Assembly (NCBI GenBank): GCA_022822665.1
Contig: JAJEAR010000036.1
Coordinates: 22,016 to 86,015 of the forward strand
Origin: Alphaproteobacteria bacterium
Lineage (GTDB): Bacteria > Pseudomonadota > Alphaproteobacteria > Thalassobaculales > Thalassobaculaceae
Reading direction: 5' to 3'
Length of the DNA stretch: 64,000 nucleotides
Every line of letters starts with the position of its first letter. Positions within the stretch are counted from its first letter, which is position 1. Below the pieces are notes generated by a model, which was not told the DNA's origin, ran no database searches, and saw nothing but the letters and a program-made list of their open reading frames with translations. The position numbers and the translations under genes were made by a program. Shown piece by piece: positions 8,422 through 17,143 of this stretch.

Positions 8422-10488
8422 TCACTGCTCGCGGCGCGCGCTTCCCGGTTCGGCGGGACGGACACGGGGAACCGTAAGGGGCCGGATCACCACTGCCGTA
8501 CCGTTCGCGGAGCCAAGCATCAGCAGTCCGAGGCGATCCACCGGCACGCTGCCGGCCGGAACGTCGGCATCGGGCCTGATCCAGCCGCGAAGCGGGGCTG
8601 CGGCTCCAACCAGTTCCACGCGGTCCCCGCCGTCGAGACCGAGGGCGTGGATGTCCGCGGGGTTGAGCCGGACCTCGCGGCGCCGGCTCGGACCGGACGG
8701 GCTGTAGGGCGAGCCGTGGTCCGGAACGACGGTCAATCCGATCCGGGCGGCCCTCATGCGTTCGCGCAGGGTCTCGCTGGCCCGGCGATCGACTTCTCCC
8801 TTCGCACTCAGCACGACACCGTACATGTGCCGCGCCACATGCTCCGACACCAGGTCATCGCGGACATCGGCCGCCACTGTCTCGCAGTCACGATCAAGCG
8901 GGTCTCCGTAGCCCCCGCCACCGGCAGACTGCAGCACCACCGCGTCGCCGGCCTCGAGTACCTGGCCGCCGACCTTTCCCGGCGAGGCGAAGGTAAGGGT
9001 CGAGCCGTCCGCCCGCACTACGTAGCTTTCCACCACGCCGCCGGAGTCGCCGCCGAGGATGCCGAAAGGAGGCATGACCGCGCCGTCCGCAAGCAACGAG
9101 TACCGGGCCTCGCCGCGTGTCAGGCGCAGGGACCGGCGCATGCCGAGGCCACCCCGCCGGGTCCCCGGGCCGCCCGAGTCCAGCCCGAGCCGCGACCACT
9201 CGACCCGCAGAGGGTACCGGACCTCGAGTACTTCCGTCGGCTGCACGGTGCTGAGGTCGCCCCAGTCGATGGCTGCCATGGCGCTCGGACCGTCCGCCTC
9301 GGCGAACCCGCCGTTGCCGCCCGACGACCATTCGTAATGCACGTACTCGTTCCCGCCTGCCGGATCGATGCCGCCGATCAGGTTATGGAACGAGGTCCGG
9401 TGGATATCGGCCGACACCAGGTCGGGACATGCGCCCGACAGGGCCCCGAGCATGACGGCCACGACCCGCTTGCGGATCTCGCCATGGCTGCCCGCCGGCG
9501 CCGGGTGGGTCACGTTGACGATTGTCGCCGGCGGAGCGATGACCTCGACCGGCCGGAAGGATCCGTGGTTGAGCGCATGGCCCGGGTCGAGAACCGACTT
9601 CAGGGTTATCAGGACCGAGGCCGCCGATACCGCAAGGGTCGAATTGACCGGGGCTGAGACCTGCGGCGACACGCCCTTGAAATCGGCGGTGAGCCGGTCG
9701 CCGTCGATGGTCATGGTAATGGGCAGGAGAAGCGGGGTGAATCCGTCCGCCGTGAAGGTCTCGAGATAGTCCTCGTAGTAGTATTCCCCGTCCGGCAGGG
9801 TCCGGATTTTCTCGCGCATCCGTGCTTCGGAGCGATCGAGATTGCGTTCGACCGCAACCTGCAGGGTTTCCATCCCGTAACGCGCGACAAGCTCGTCGAT
9901 GCGGCGCTCCGCCGTCCGGCACGCCGCGAGCCCGGAGTTGAAGTCACCGAGACGATCCGCGCGCACCCGCATGTTGCTGAGCAGGACTTCCATCAGCGCG
10001 TGGTTCAGGCGGCCGGCCTCGACGATCTTGACCGGCGGAATCCGGATCCCCTCCTGGTAGATCTCCGTCGCGGTCCCCGACATCGAACCGGGAACCGCAC
10101 CGCCGACATCGGCCCAGTGTTCGCGGACCGCCGGCAGGAACACGAGGCGGCCGTCGCGGAAGATGGGGTAGACGATCGTGACGTCGTTCAGATGCGTTCC
10201 CTGGCGGTACGGATCGTTCATCATGATCACGTCGCCGACCGCGAGCGTGTCTCCGATCTCCGCCAGGGCCTCCTCGACCGACCAGGGAAGCGGCACCACG
10301 TGGCTGCCGATGTCCTCCGACTGCGCCACGACCTGGCCCGACGGATCGAACAGGCCGCAGGAAAAATCCCGCGCCTCGTGGATCGCGACCGACCGCGCTG
10401 TCCGGAACACGGTTGCCCGCATTTCGCGAACCACCGATATCAGGCCCTCGGTGATCACCTCGAGGGTGATCGGATCAATCTCGCGCAT
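8422..10488 (-). CDS. hyuB: Hydantoinase/oxoprolinase B-type subunit
   Basis: This 688-residue HyuB-family protein has the characteristic opening DPITLEVITEGLISVVREM, the metal-region segments FSCGLFDPSGQVVAQSEDIG and MNDPYRQGTHLNDVT, and a complete C-terminal domain (SAGGGGYGDPLDRD). With HyuA it forms an ATP-dependent amidase or carboxylase-type complex; known members act on N-methylhydantoin, 5-oxoproline, acetone or acetophenone. The start at 10488 shares its A with the hyuA stop (TAATG), so translation is coupled. The substrate is not deducible, but CoA-linked neighbours argue against a simple 5-oxoprolinase role. Confidence 0.92.
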   Translation of the reverse strand: MREIDPITLEVITEGLISVVREMRATVFRTARSVAIHEARDFSCGLFDPSGQVVAQSEDIGSHVVPLPWSVEEALAEIGDTLAVGDVIMMNDPYRQGTHLNDVTIVYPIFRDGRLVFLPAVREHWADVGGAVPGSMSGTATEIYQEGIRIPPVKIVEAGRLNHALMEVLLSNMRVRADRLGDFNSGLAACRTAERRIDELVARYGMETLQVAVERNLDRSEARMREKIRTLPDGEYYYEDYLETFTADGFTPLLLPITMTIDGDRLTADFKGVSPQVSAPVNSTLAVSAASVLITLKSVLDPGHALNHGSFRPVEVIAPPATIVNVTHPAPAGSHGEIRKRVVAVMLGALSGACPDLVSADIHRTSFHNLIGGIDPAGGNEYVHYEWSSGGNGGFAEADGPSAMAAIDWGDLSTVQPTEVLEVRYPLRVEWSRLGLDSGGPGTRRGGLGMRRSLRLTRGEARYSLLADGAVMPPFGILGGDSGGVVESYVVRADGSTLTFASPGKVGGQVLEAGDAVVLQSAGGGGYGDPLDRDCETVAADVRDDLVSEHVARHMYGVVLSAKGEVDRRASETLRERMRAARIGLTVVPDHGSPYSPSGPSRRREVRLNPADIHALGLDGGDRVELVGAAAPLRGWIRPDADVPAGSVPVDRLGLLMLGSANGTAVVIRPLTVPRVRPAEPGSARREQ

Positions 10489-12530
10489 TACCGCTCCACT
10501 CGACCCAGCATCAGGCATCCGGTCGGCACCACCGAAGCGGTGAAGCCGGGAGGAACCAGGGTGGTGGCACCGGGTTCCTCGACGATGGCGGGGCCCTCCA
10601 GCCGCGTACCCGAGGCCAGCCGCTCCCGGTCGTAAATCGCGCTGCGGTGCCAGGACCCGAAAAGGTACACCTGGCGAAATCCGGAGGGCGCAGGCGCCGG
10701 ACCAGGTTCCACCGTCCCCGGAAAACCCGCATCTCCGGCGGGCCCCCGGCCGATGATCCGATAGACCACGATCTCCACCGGATCCTCGTCCTCGACCCCG
10801 TAGCGTTCGAGATACGCCTCGCGAAAGCAGTCCGCCAGGGCACCGGTCGATTCCAGGGCTCCGTCCACAGGCACCGACAGTTCGAACGCCTGTCCGGCAA
10901 ACCGCATGTCCAGGACCGTTTCCAGCCGGATCAGGTCCCGGTCCACCCCGTCAGCCTCCAGCAACGCCGTGACCTGCTCGCGCAGCGGTTCCAGGATGGC
11001 GCCGATCTCCTCGCCGGAGGTTCCGGACAGGGCCGTGAGCAGGGTCCGGCTCGCATCGTGGCGCCGATCGGCAACCAGCAGGCCGAGAGCGGAGAAATTC
11101 CCCGGTACCGGAGGAATGACGATCCGGTCCATGGCCAGTTCGGACGCGATCAGGGCCGCGTGGAGCGGTCCGGCGCCGCCATAGGCCAGCAACGTGAAAT
11201 CCCTTGGGTCGAGCCCCCGCATGACCGAGATTTCCTTGATCGATCCGGTCATCCTGGTGACCGCGATGTCGACGATCCCCTCGGCGGCACGGGCTGTCTC
11301 GAGACCGAGGTCCCGGGCCAGCGCGGCAACGGCCGTGTGTGCCGCGTCCACGTCGACCGCGATCGCCCCGCCAAGCTCTCCGGTCGGCCGGAACCGGCCA
11401 AGGACCACGTTCGCGTCGGTAACCGTGGCCTCGGTGCCGCCCTTGCCGTAACAGGCCGGCCCCGGCACCGCACCCGCCGATCGCGGTCCGACCGAGAAGA
11501 ACCTGCCCGGGCCGATCGAGGCGATACTGCCTCCACCCGCACCGACGGTATTGATCTCGATCTGCGGCACCCGGTTCGGAAATGTCCCGATCCCGCCTTC
11601 CACCGCCATCTCGTGGCGGTAGCCGCGCACGAGGCAGGTATCGGTGCTGGTGCCGCCCATGTCGTAGGTGATGAGGTCGGGCATCTCCAGCATGCGGGCG
11701 AGGGTCACTGCGGCGGCAACACCGCCTGCCGGACCCGAAAGCATGGCATTGGCGGGACGTTCCGCCATCCGGTCCGCAGTCCACAGCCCCCCGTTCGAGC
11801 CCATGACCTGGAGCGGAACAGTGATTCCCCGGTCCTGCAGTCCGGATCTCAGCGTGCGCAGGTAGCGTGCCGTGGCAGGTGCCACATAGGCGTTGAGAGC
11901 GGTGGTGGAAAACCGCTCGAACTCGCGAAGCTCGGGAAGGATGTCGGATGAGAGGGACACCGTCGCGCCCGGCATCATCTCGCGAACGATCCGGCCTGCC
12001 TCGCGTTCATGGTCCGGATTGGCCCAGGAATGCAGGAAACAGACAGCGACGGCCTCCACGTTCCGGTCCGCAAGGATCCGGCACGCCGAACGGACCCCGG
12101 TCTCGTCAAGCGGGGTGATCACCACGCCATCGGCATCGCAGCGCTCGGTTACCTCGAGGATGCAGGTGCGGGCGACCAGTCCTTCCGGCCTCACCGCCTT
12201 CACATCGTAGAGCCGGGTGCGGTTGCCGCGCCCGACAACGAGGACATCGCGGAACCCCTGCGTGGTGATGACACCGAGCCGGGCGCCGGTTCGCTCCAGC
12301 ACGGTGTTGGTCGCAATGGTGCTGCCGTGGCTGAACCGGCGTACACGATCCATGCTGCGGGGGACCGCCCGCTGCACGGCCTCGAACACCCCGAACTCGT
12401 GCGCCGGCGGCGTCGAGGGTGTCTTGAGCACCCGGAACGACCCGGTGCCGGTATCGAACAGGACCAGGTCGGTGAAGGTTCCACCGACGTCAACGCCAAT
12501 CTGGATCATTGCATCATCCGGTTCATGCAC
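10488..12530 (-). CDS. hyuA: Hydantoinase/oxoprolinase A-type subunit
   Basis: This 680-residue HyuA-family ATPase subunit has an ASKHA-type phosphate loop (IGVDVGGTFTDLVLFD), the family motif SSDILPELREFERFSTT and a second phosphate motif DMGGTSTDTCLV. It is fused as usual to the C-terminal hydantoinase domain. Its ATPase activity phosphorylates the amide or ketone substrate that HyuB then processes. Two starts are possible: 12530 (MHEPDD) and 12509 (MIQIGVD); neither has a strong ribosome site, and 12509 fits the family N-terminus better. A 140- to 170-base gap separates it from the upstream glyoxalase-fold gene of the same operon. Confidence 0.93.
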   Translation of the reverse strand: MHEPDDAMIQIGVDVGGTFTDLVLFDTGTGSFRVLKTPSTPPAHEFGVFEAVQRAVPRSMDRVRRFSHGSTIATNTVLERTGARLGVITTQGFRDVLVVGRGNRTRLYDVKAVRPEGLVARTCILEVTERCDADGVVITPLDETGVRSACRILADRNVEAVAVCFLHSWANPDHEREAGRIVREMMPGATVSLSSDILPELREFERFSTTALNAYVAPATARYLRTLRSGLQDRGITVPLQVMGSNGGLWTADRMAERPANAMLSGPAGGVAAAVTLARMLEMPDLITYDMGGTSTDTCLVRGYRHEMAVEGGIGTFPNRVPQIEINTVGAGGGSIASIGPGRFFSVGPRSAGAVPGPACYGKGGTEATVTDANVVLGRFRPTGELGGAIAVDVDAAHTAVAALARDLGLETARAAEGIVDIAVTRMTGSIKEISVMRGLDPRDFTLLAYGGAGPLHAALIASELAMDRIVIPPVPGNFSALGLLVADRRHDASRTLLTALSGTSGEEIGAILEPLREQVTALLEADGVDRDLIRLETVLDMRFAGQAFELSVPVDGALESTGALADCFREAYLERYGVEDEDPVEIVVYRIIGRGPAGDAGFPGTVEPGPAPAPSGFRQVYLFGSWHRSAIYDRERLASGTRLEGPAIVEEPGATTLVPPGFTASVVPTGCLMLGRVER

Positions 12531-12678
12531 GCAGTCACCGAATCCGACCTGCCATGCGGGGCAGAGCCGGTGAAGGCGGGTTCAGCGGGAACGACCGGAC
12601 ACCTGTCGCATCCCGACACGGGAGCCGGACGGGTCGTTCGCGGGACCATGCCGGCTCTTGCACTCCATGTGTCAGGAT

Positions 12679-13140
12679 TCACGATGACACGGCCTCGATG
12701 AACTCGATGGTGACGCCGTCCGGATCGCGACAGTAGACGACCCGCCTGCCGGTGTTGGGACCGCGGTCGATGACCCACGGCGGGTTGATCGGGACGACAC
12801 CGTGTGCGGCCGATGCCTCGAGCGCGGCCTCGATATCGTCGACATCGTAGGCGACATGGGCAAACCCGGTATCGCACGGCTCCGCCACCACCTGTCCGCG
12901 CGTCGGGGGAGCCAGGTACTGGATGAGTTCAAGACTGTGACCAGGTCCCCGGATGTACGCGACCTCGATTTCGGCCCCGCTCACCCCGGTGATGTGCCGG
13001 ATGGCCTGCGGGTCGCGCGGTGCGCGCGAGGTTACCTCGAATCCCAGTGCGTCACGGAAGAACGCAATGCTCCGGTCAAGGTCGGAGACGGTAAACGAGG
13101 TATGATTGGTGGAAAGAACCCTGAAACCCGGCATGGTCAT
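12679..13140 (-). CDS. VOC (glyoxalase-fold) family protein
   Basis: This 153-residue vicinal-oxygen-chelate protein has two beta-alpha-beta-beta-beta repeats. Markers are TSFTVSDLDRSIAFFRDALGF at the N-terminus and VYCRDPDGVTIEFIEA near the C-terminus, and the expected metal ligands (His in NHTSF, Glu in TIEFIE) are visible. Such enzymes include lactoylglutathione lyases, dioxygenases and methylmalonyl-CoA epimerases. The ATG at 13140 follows a GGGAG site; the longer frame to 13200 overlaps the HMG-CoA-lyase-like gene. In this acyl-CoA setting an epimerase or lyase role is likelier than glyoxal detoxification, but that is inference. Confidence 0.8.
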   Translation of the reverse strand: MTMPGFRVLSTNHTSFTVSDLDRSIAFFRDALGFEVTSRAPRDPQAIRHITGVSGAEIEVAYIRGPGHSLELIQYLAPPTRGQVVAEPCDTGFAHVAYDVDDIEAALEASAAHGVVPINPPWVIDRGPNTGRRVVYCRDPDGVTIEFIEAVSS

Positions 13141-13171
13141 TCGCTCCCGGACACTGGCTGGATGGTACGGA

Positions 13172-14092
13172 TCAGCCGGCGTCGCCGGCTTCCTGTCCAT
13201 GCGCGGCCCGGCTGGCCGGGCGCATGCCGATCAGGCGGCCGATGTCACGCGCCGCCGCGACCGCTGCGGTCGGCGCGACGTCGCAGCCGATGTCCATGGA
13301 TGCAAGGAAGGTCACGATGTCCTCCGTCGGCAGGTTGCCGATCGACCCGTAGTCGCCGGGAAACGCGATCCCGCCGCCGATACCGCAGATCGACCCCTCG
13401 ACCATGGTGACGCCGGCGTCCAGTGCCGCCAGCAGGTTCGCGGCGGCCCAGCCGCGCCGTTCGTGCACGTGAAATCCGAACTCGCAGTCGGGAAACCGTT
13501 CGTGCGCCATCCGGAACAGGGTGGAGACCTGCCGAGGTTCTTCCATGCCGGTACTGGCGGCGAGGTAGTAGCGACGCACGCCGAGCCTGCGCAACTCCGC
13601 GACACAGGCAAGCGTCTGTTCGGGCGCGATGACACCTTCGTACGGGCACCACAGGGCCATGCCCAGCGCCATGATGTAGTCGCGTCCGGCGCTGTCCGCC
13701 ACCCGGAAGCACGCCCCGCCCGCCTCGATCGCCTGCTCGAGAGTCATGTTCTGGTTCTTCGCGAGATAGCTGGCGCTCACCGTCATCAGCCCCAGGATCT
13801 CGTCGATGTCGGTCTCCACCGCCCGCAGCGCGCCACGCTTGTTGGGCACCAGGGCCCGGTACACGGTTCCCGGCCGACGGCGAATGCGCGAGACCACTTC
13901 CTCCGCATCGCGCAGCATCGGCACCTTGCCAGGATGGGCAAAGCTCGTGACTTCGATGACCGGGAACCCGGCCTCGCTCAGCCGGTCGATCATCGCGACC
14001 TTGGTATCGGTCTCGACCCAGCGGTCAAACGACTGCAGGCCGTCCCTGGGGCCGACATCGACCACTGTCACCCGATCGGGAAATGACAGCAT
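13172..14092 (-). CDS. HMG-CoA-lyase-like enzyme with altered catalytic loop
   Basis: This 306-residue DRE-TIM-type barrel keeps the N-terminal signature VDVGPRDGLQ with the metal-binding Asp, a His-x-His pair (H208, H210) and the NLPTED segment of HMG-CoA lyases. In true HMG-CoA lyases the active loop reads GGCPYA, with Cys as catalytic acid; here the aligned stretch is GIGGGIAFP, so that Cys is Gly (about residue 241). It may therefore cleave a different 3-hydroxyacyl-CoA or act differently. It lies 14 bases downstream of the CoA-transferase gene, which could supply its CoA thioester. Confidence 0.85.
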   Translation of the reverse strand: MLSFPDRVTVVDVGPRDGLQSFDRWVETDTKVAMIDRLSEAGFPVIEVTSFAHPGKVPMLRDAEEVVSRIRRRPGTVYRALVPNKRGALRAVETDIDEILGLMTVSASYLAKNQNMTLEQAIEAGGACFRVADSAGRDYIMALGMALWCPYEGVIAPEQTLACVAELRRLGVRRYYLAASTGMEEPRQVSTLFRMAHERFPDCEFGFHVHERRGWAAANLLAALDAGVTMVEGSICGIGGGIAFPGDYGSIGNLPTEDIVTFLASMDIGCDVAPTAAVAAARDIGRLIGMRPASRAAHGQEAGDAG

Positions 14093-14106
14093 CCCTCCCC
14101 TCCCTG

Positions 14107-15321
14107 TCAGGTCTCGCCGGACTGATCGAGCCGCAGCCCGGCGCTCTCGAGTTCGGCTTCGTCGAATCCGAGCCGTTCCACCAGTATCGCACGGTTGTGG
14201 GCGCCCAGCGGCGGGCCGGCACGATTGATCCGCCCCGGAGTCCGCGAGAACCTGCCGGCGACGTTCTGCATGCGGATGGGACCGCCGAGTTCCGCGTCCT
14301 CGATCGCCACGATGTTCTCGCGCGCCTGAAAATGCGCATCCTCGAAGATCTCCGCAACGCTGTTGCAGGGAGCAGCAGCGGCATCGAAACTGTCGAACAG
14401 TGCGATCAACGGCTCGCGGTCATGCCGGACTATCGCCGCCTGCAACGCCTCGTCAAGCGCCTCGGCGTTGCGGATCCGGCACCGGTTGTCCAGGAACCGG
14501 GGGTCCTCGACCAGTTCCGGAACGCCGAGCGCCTCGCACATCCGTTCGAAGGTCGACTGCGCGCTGCCGGAAATCGACACCCACTTGTCGTCCCTGGTCC
14601 GGTAGGTGTTGCGCGGCGCGGTAAACGGCAGTCGGCTTCCGTTGCGTTCCTGGACCAGGCCGAGCTGGTCGAAATCCACGACCTGCGGGCCGAGCAGCGT
14701 GAACAACGGTTCGTAGATCGCGAGATCGACGACCTGTCCCAGCCCCGACGCTTCACGTTCCTTCAGGGCGACCATGGCCAGGAACGCCGCCATCAGCCCC
14801 GCCGTCTCGTCGGCCAGCCCGAATCCGGGCAACAGCGGCGGCCGGTCCGGATAGCCGGTGATGTAGGCGTAGCCGGCATAGCCTTCCGCCAGGGTTCCGA
14901 AGCCCGGCCTGTGGCTGTTCGGACCGGTCTGGCCGAACCCGGTCAGCCGGACCAGGACAAGGCCCGGATTCACCGCGCTCAGCACGTCGTAGCCCAGCCC
15001 CCAGCGCTCCAGGGTGCCCTTGCGGAAATTCTCGACCACGACGTCCGCATCCGCCACCAGGCGCCTGACGATCTCGACACCGAGCGGGGTGCGCAGATCG
15101 GCGGTCACCGAAAACTTGTTTCGGTTCACCATCTTGTACATCAGGCCGACGCCGTTCCTGTCATTGCCCCAGTAGCGCAGTTCATCGCCGGTATCGGGAC
15201 GTTCCAGCTTGACCACCTCGGCGCCGAAGTCGGCCAGGAACATCGAGCAGACCGGGCCGGCGAGGAAGTTCGCGATGTCGACGACCTTCACGCCGGAAAG
15301 CGGTTGGCGGGCATGGGTCAT
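14107..15321 (-). CDS. Family III (CaiB/BaiF) CoA-transferase
   Basis: This 404-residue CoA-transferase opens PLSGVKVVDIANFLAGPVCSM and contains the conserved Asp region VVDLAIYEPLFTLLGPQ expected to carry the catalytic aspartate, plus ADVVVENFRKGTLERWGLGY and LTGFGQTGP. Family III enzymes move CoA between carboxylates as aspartyl-CoA anhydrides; the succinyl-CoA:dicarboxylate enzymes are one branch. It is the first gene of the minus-strand operon with the HMG-CoA-lyase-like, VOC, HyuA and HyuB genes, and its ATG follows a GGGAG site. Its likely job is to activate the acid that the lyase-like protein then cleaves. Confidence 0.92.
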   Translation of the reverse strand: MTHARQPLSGVKVVDIANFLAGPVCSMFLADFGAEVVKLERPDTGDELRYWGNDRNGVGLMYKMVNRNKFSVTADLRTPLGVEIVRRLVADADVVVENFRKGTLERWGLGYDVLSAVNPGLVLVRLTGFGQTGPNSHRPGFGTLAEGYAGYAYITGYPDRPPLLPGFGLADETAGLMAAFLAMVALKEREASGLGQVVDLAIYEPLFTLLGPQVVDFDQLGLVQERNGSRLPFTAPRNTYRTRDDKWVSISGSAQSTFERMCEALGVPELVEDPRFLDNRCRIRNAEALDEALQAAIVRHDREPLIALFDSFDAAAAPCNSVAEIFEDAHFQARENIVAIEDAELGGPIRMQNVAGRFSRTPGRINRAGPPLGAHNRAILVERLGFDEAELESAGLRLDQSGET

Positions 15322-15757
15322 GGTTCGGTTCTCCCGGCGAGGAACCCGGTTCCCGCCGGAGCGGGAGCAACGCAGGACAACCCCGCCGGTTCAGGCGAAG
15401 CCCCTGGGCACCTTCGGATCCGGCGTGGTTGCCACGCCATCATGGCACAGTCACCCGGCAGCAACACCCCCGGCCGCCGGGACGAGGCCCGCGCGGATTG
15501 CCGCGCCCGGCAACGTGCGGGAAATCGCGAGCGACAGAAATCCGCGCGCGGCGCGCGAACCTCCCGCCCGGGATGATGACCGTCCGGATGGCGACGTCGC
15601 GCGGGATCCCGCACGATCAGCGCGTCGGCGACCCTGCGAGCGGTCCAGCGCAGGCGGGGCGCGCGGGTTCCGTTTCTGCGAACTCCTGTCCGGTCGCAGG
15701 CAGGCCAGGTCCCTTCGGCGGCGACGGGCGGGCCGGCGATGCGTGCGCGGCGCAGGC
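15322..15757. other. Gene-free stretch between trkA and the CoA-transferase operon
   Basis: No convincing ORF. The sequence is extremely GC-rich, with runs such as GCGCGCGGCGCGCG near 15543 that could fold in the RNA downstream of trkA. It must contain the promoter of the CaiB-HyuB operon. It marks one junction where the ntr-hfq gene string is broken. Confidence 0.4.
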
Positions 15758-17134
15758 TCAGAAGAAGTCCAGCCTGACCGCGAACATCTTCTCAACCTGC
15801 CTGATCGCCTCGGTGGCGGCGAACAGGATCACCCGGTCCCCGGCCCTGATCTCCGTATCGCCGCGCGGGACCAGGACCTCGTTGGCGCGCAGGATGACGC
15901 CGAAGACCACGCCGTCGGGAAGCCGGGCATCGCGCACGCTCTTGCCGACCAGGGACGAGGTCTCGAGCGCCTCGGCCTCGATCACCTCGCCGAAGCCCTC
16001 GCGCACGGTATAGATGTTGCGGATGCGGCCCCGGCGCACGTGCTGGAGAATGGTCGAGACCGTGATCGCGCGCGGGTTGACCACGACATCGATGCCGAGG
16101 CTGGTGATCAGGGGCGTGTAGGTCGAGTTGGCGATCAGCGCCACGGTACGCGAGACCCCGCTGCGCCTGGCCAGCAGCGAGCTGATGATGTTGACCTCGT
16201 CATCGTTGGAGACCGCAACGAAGGTCTCGGTGTTGGCGATGTTTGCCTCCTCGAGGATCTCCGGGTCGAGGGTGTCGCCGTGAAACACCACCGTACTGTC
16301 GAGGGTCTGCGCGACGAGGCGGGCCCGGTCGCGGTTGTACTCGATCACCTTCGCCCTGACACCCTCGTGTTCGGCCTCGATTTCCTGCGCCAGCCTGAGA
16401 CCGATATTGCCGCCTCCGGCGATCACGACGGTCCGGCCCTCCGTCTCCTCGTGACCGAACGCCGCCATGGCGCGGGGCAGGTGAGCGGTTTCGCAGATGA
16501 AATAGACGTCGTCGCCGGGCATCATCACCGCGTCGGAACGCGGCACCACGCCCTGCTCGTCACGCACGATACCGACGACCCGCAGGTTGAGACCGGGAAA
16601 CAGCTGGGTCAGCTGGCGCATCGGCTGGCCAACGATCGGGCAATCCTCCTCGCACCGCACCCCGACCACCGATACCCGGCCGTCACCCATCGGCACCACG
16701 TCGATCGCGCCGGGCATCTGCAACCGCCGACCGATCGCACGCGCCACCTCGTATTCGGGCGAGATGATCACGTCGATGGGCATGTGGTCCCGGCTGAACA
16801 GGTCACCCCAGATTGGCTGCAGGTACTGCTGCTGGCGAATCCGCGCGATCTTGGTCGGAACGTCGAACAGCGAGTGACTGACCTGGCAGGCCACCATGTT
16901 CACTTCGTCGGAGTGGGTCACCGCGATCACCATGTCGGCGTCGGCCACGCCGCTCTGCTCCAGGATCTGCGGGTGCGATGCCCAGCCCTCGACTCCGCGG
17001 ACGTCCAGGGTCTCGGCGATCTTGCGGACCAGCGCCGGATCATGGTCGATCACGGTCACGTCGTTGTTTTCGCCCGCCAGGTGGCGGGCAATGCTTGTGC
17101 CCACCTGGCCGGCTCCGCAGATCACCACCTTCAT
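15758..17134 (-). CDS. trkA: Trk potassium uptake regulatory protein TrkA
   Basis: At 458 residues this matches the two-fold TrkA layout: RCK-N domain 1 with the NAD-binding loop CGAGQVGTSIARHL and acidic strand end VIDHD, RCK-C 1, RCK-N 2 (VVIAGGGNIGLRLAQEI) and RCK-C 2. It is the cytosolic nucleotide-sensing subunit that gates Trk K+ channels. No trkH/trkG membrane subunit lies in the window. Its start is 9 bases after the ntrX stop, as in the usual ntrYX-trkA arrangement. Confidence 0.97.
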   Translation of the reverse strand: MKVVICGAGQVGTSIARHLAGENNDVTVIDHDPALVRKIAETLDVRGVEGWASHPQILEQSGVADADMVIAVTHSDEVNMVACQVSHSLFDVPTKIARIRQQQYLQPIWGDLFSRDHMPIDVIISPEYEVARAIGRRLQMPGAIDVVPMGDGRVSVVGVRCEEDCPIVGQPMRQLTQLFPGLNLRVVGIVRDEQGVVPRSDAVMMPGDDVYFICETAHLPRAMAAFGHEETEGRTVVIAGGGNIGLRLAQEIEAEHEGVRAKVIEYNRDRARLVAQTLDSTVVFHGDTLDPEILEEANIANTETFVAVSNDDEVNIISSLLARRSGVSRTVALIANSTYTPLITSLGIDVVVNPRAITVSTILQHVRRGRIRNIYTVREGFGEVIEAEALETSSLVGKSVRDARLPDGVVFGVILRANEVLVPRGDTEIRAGDRVILFAATEAIRQVEKMFAVRLDFF

Positions 17135-17143
17135 GGCGGAACC

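Noticed and set aside
6701..8707. Long plus-strand frame opposite mscS
   Set aside because: It is antisense to a clear MscS gene, has a low-complexity charged translation and no ribosome site.
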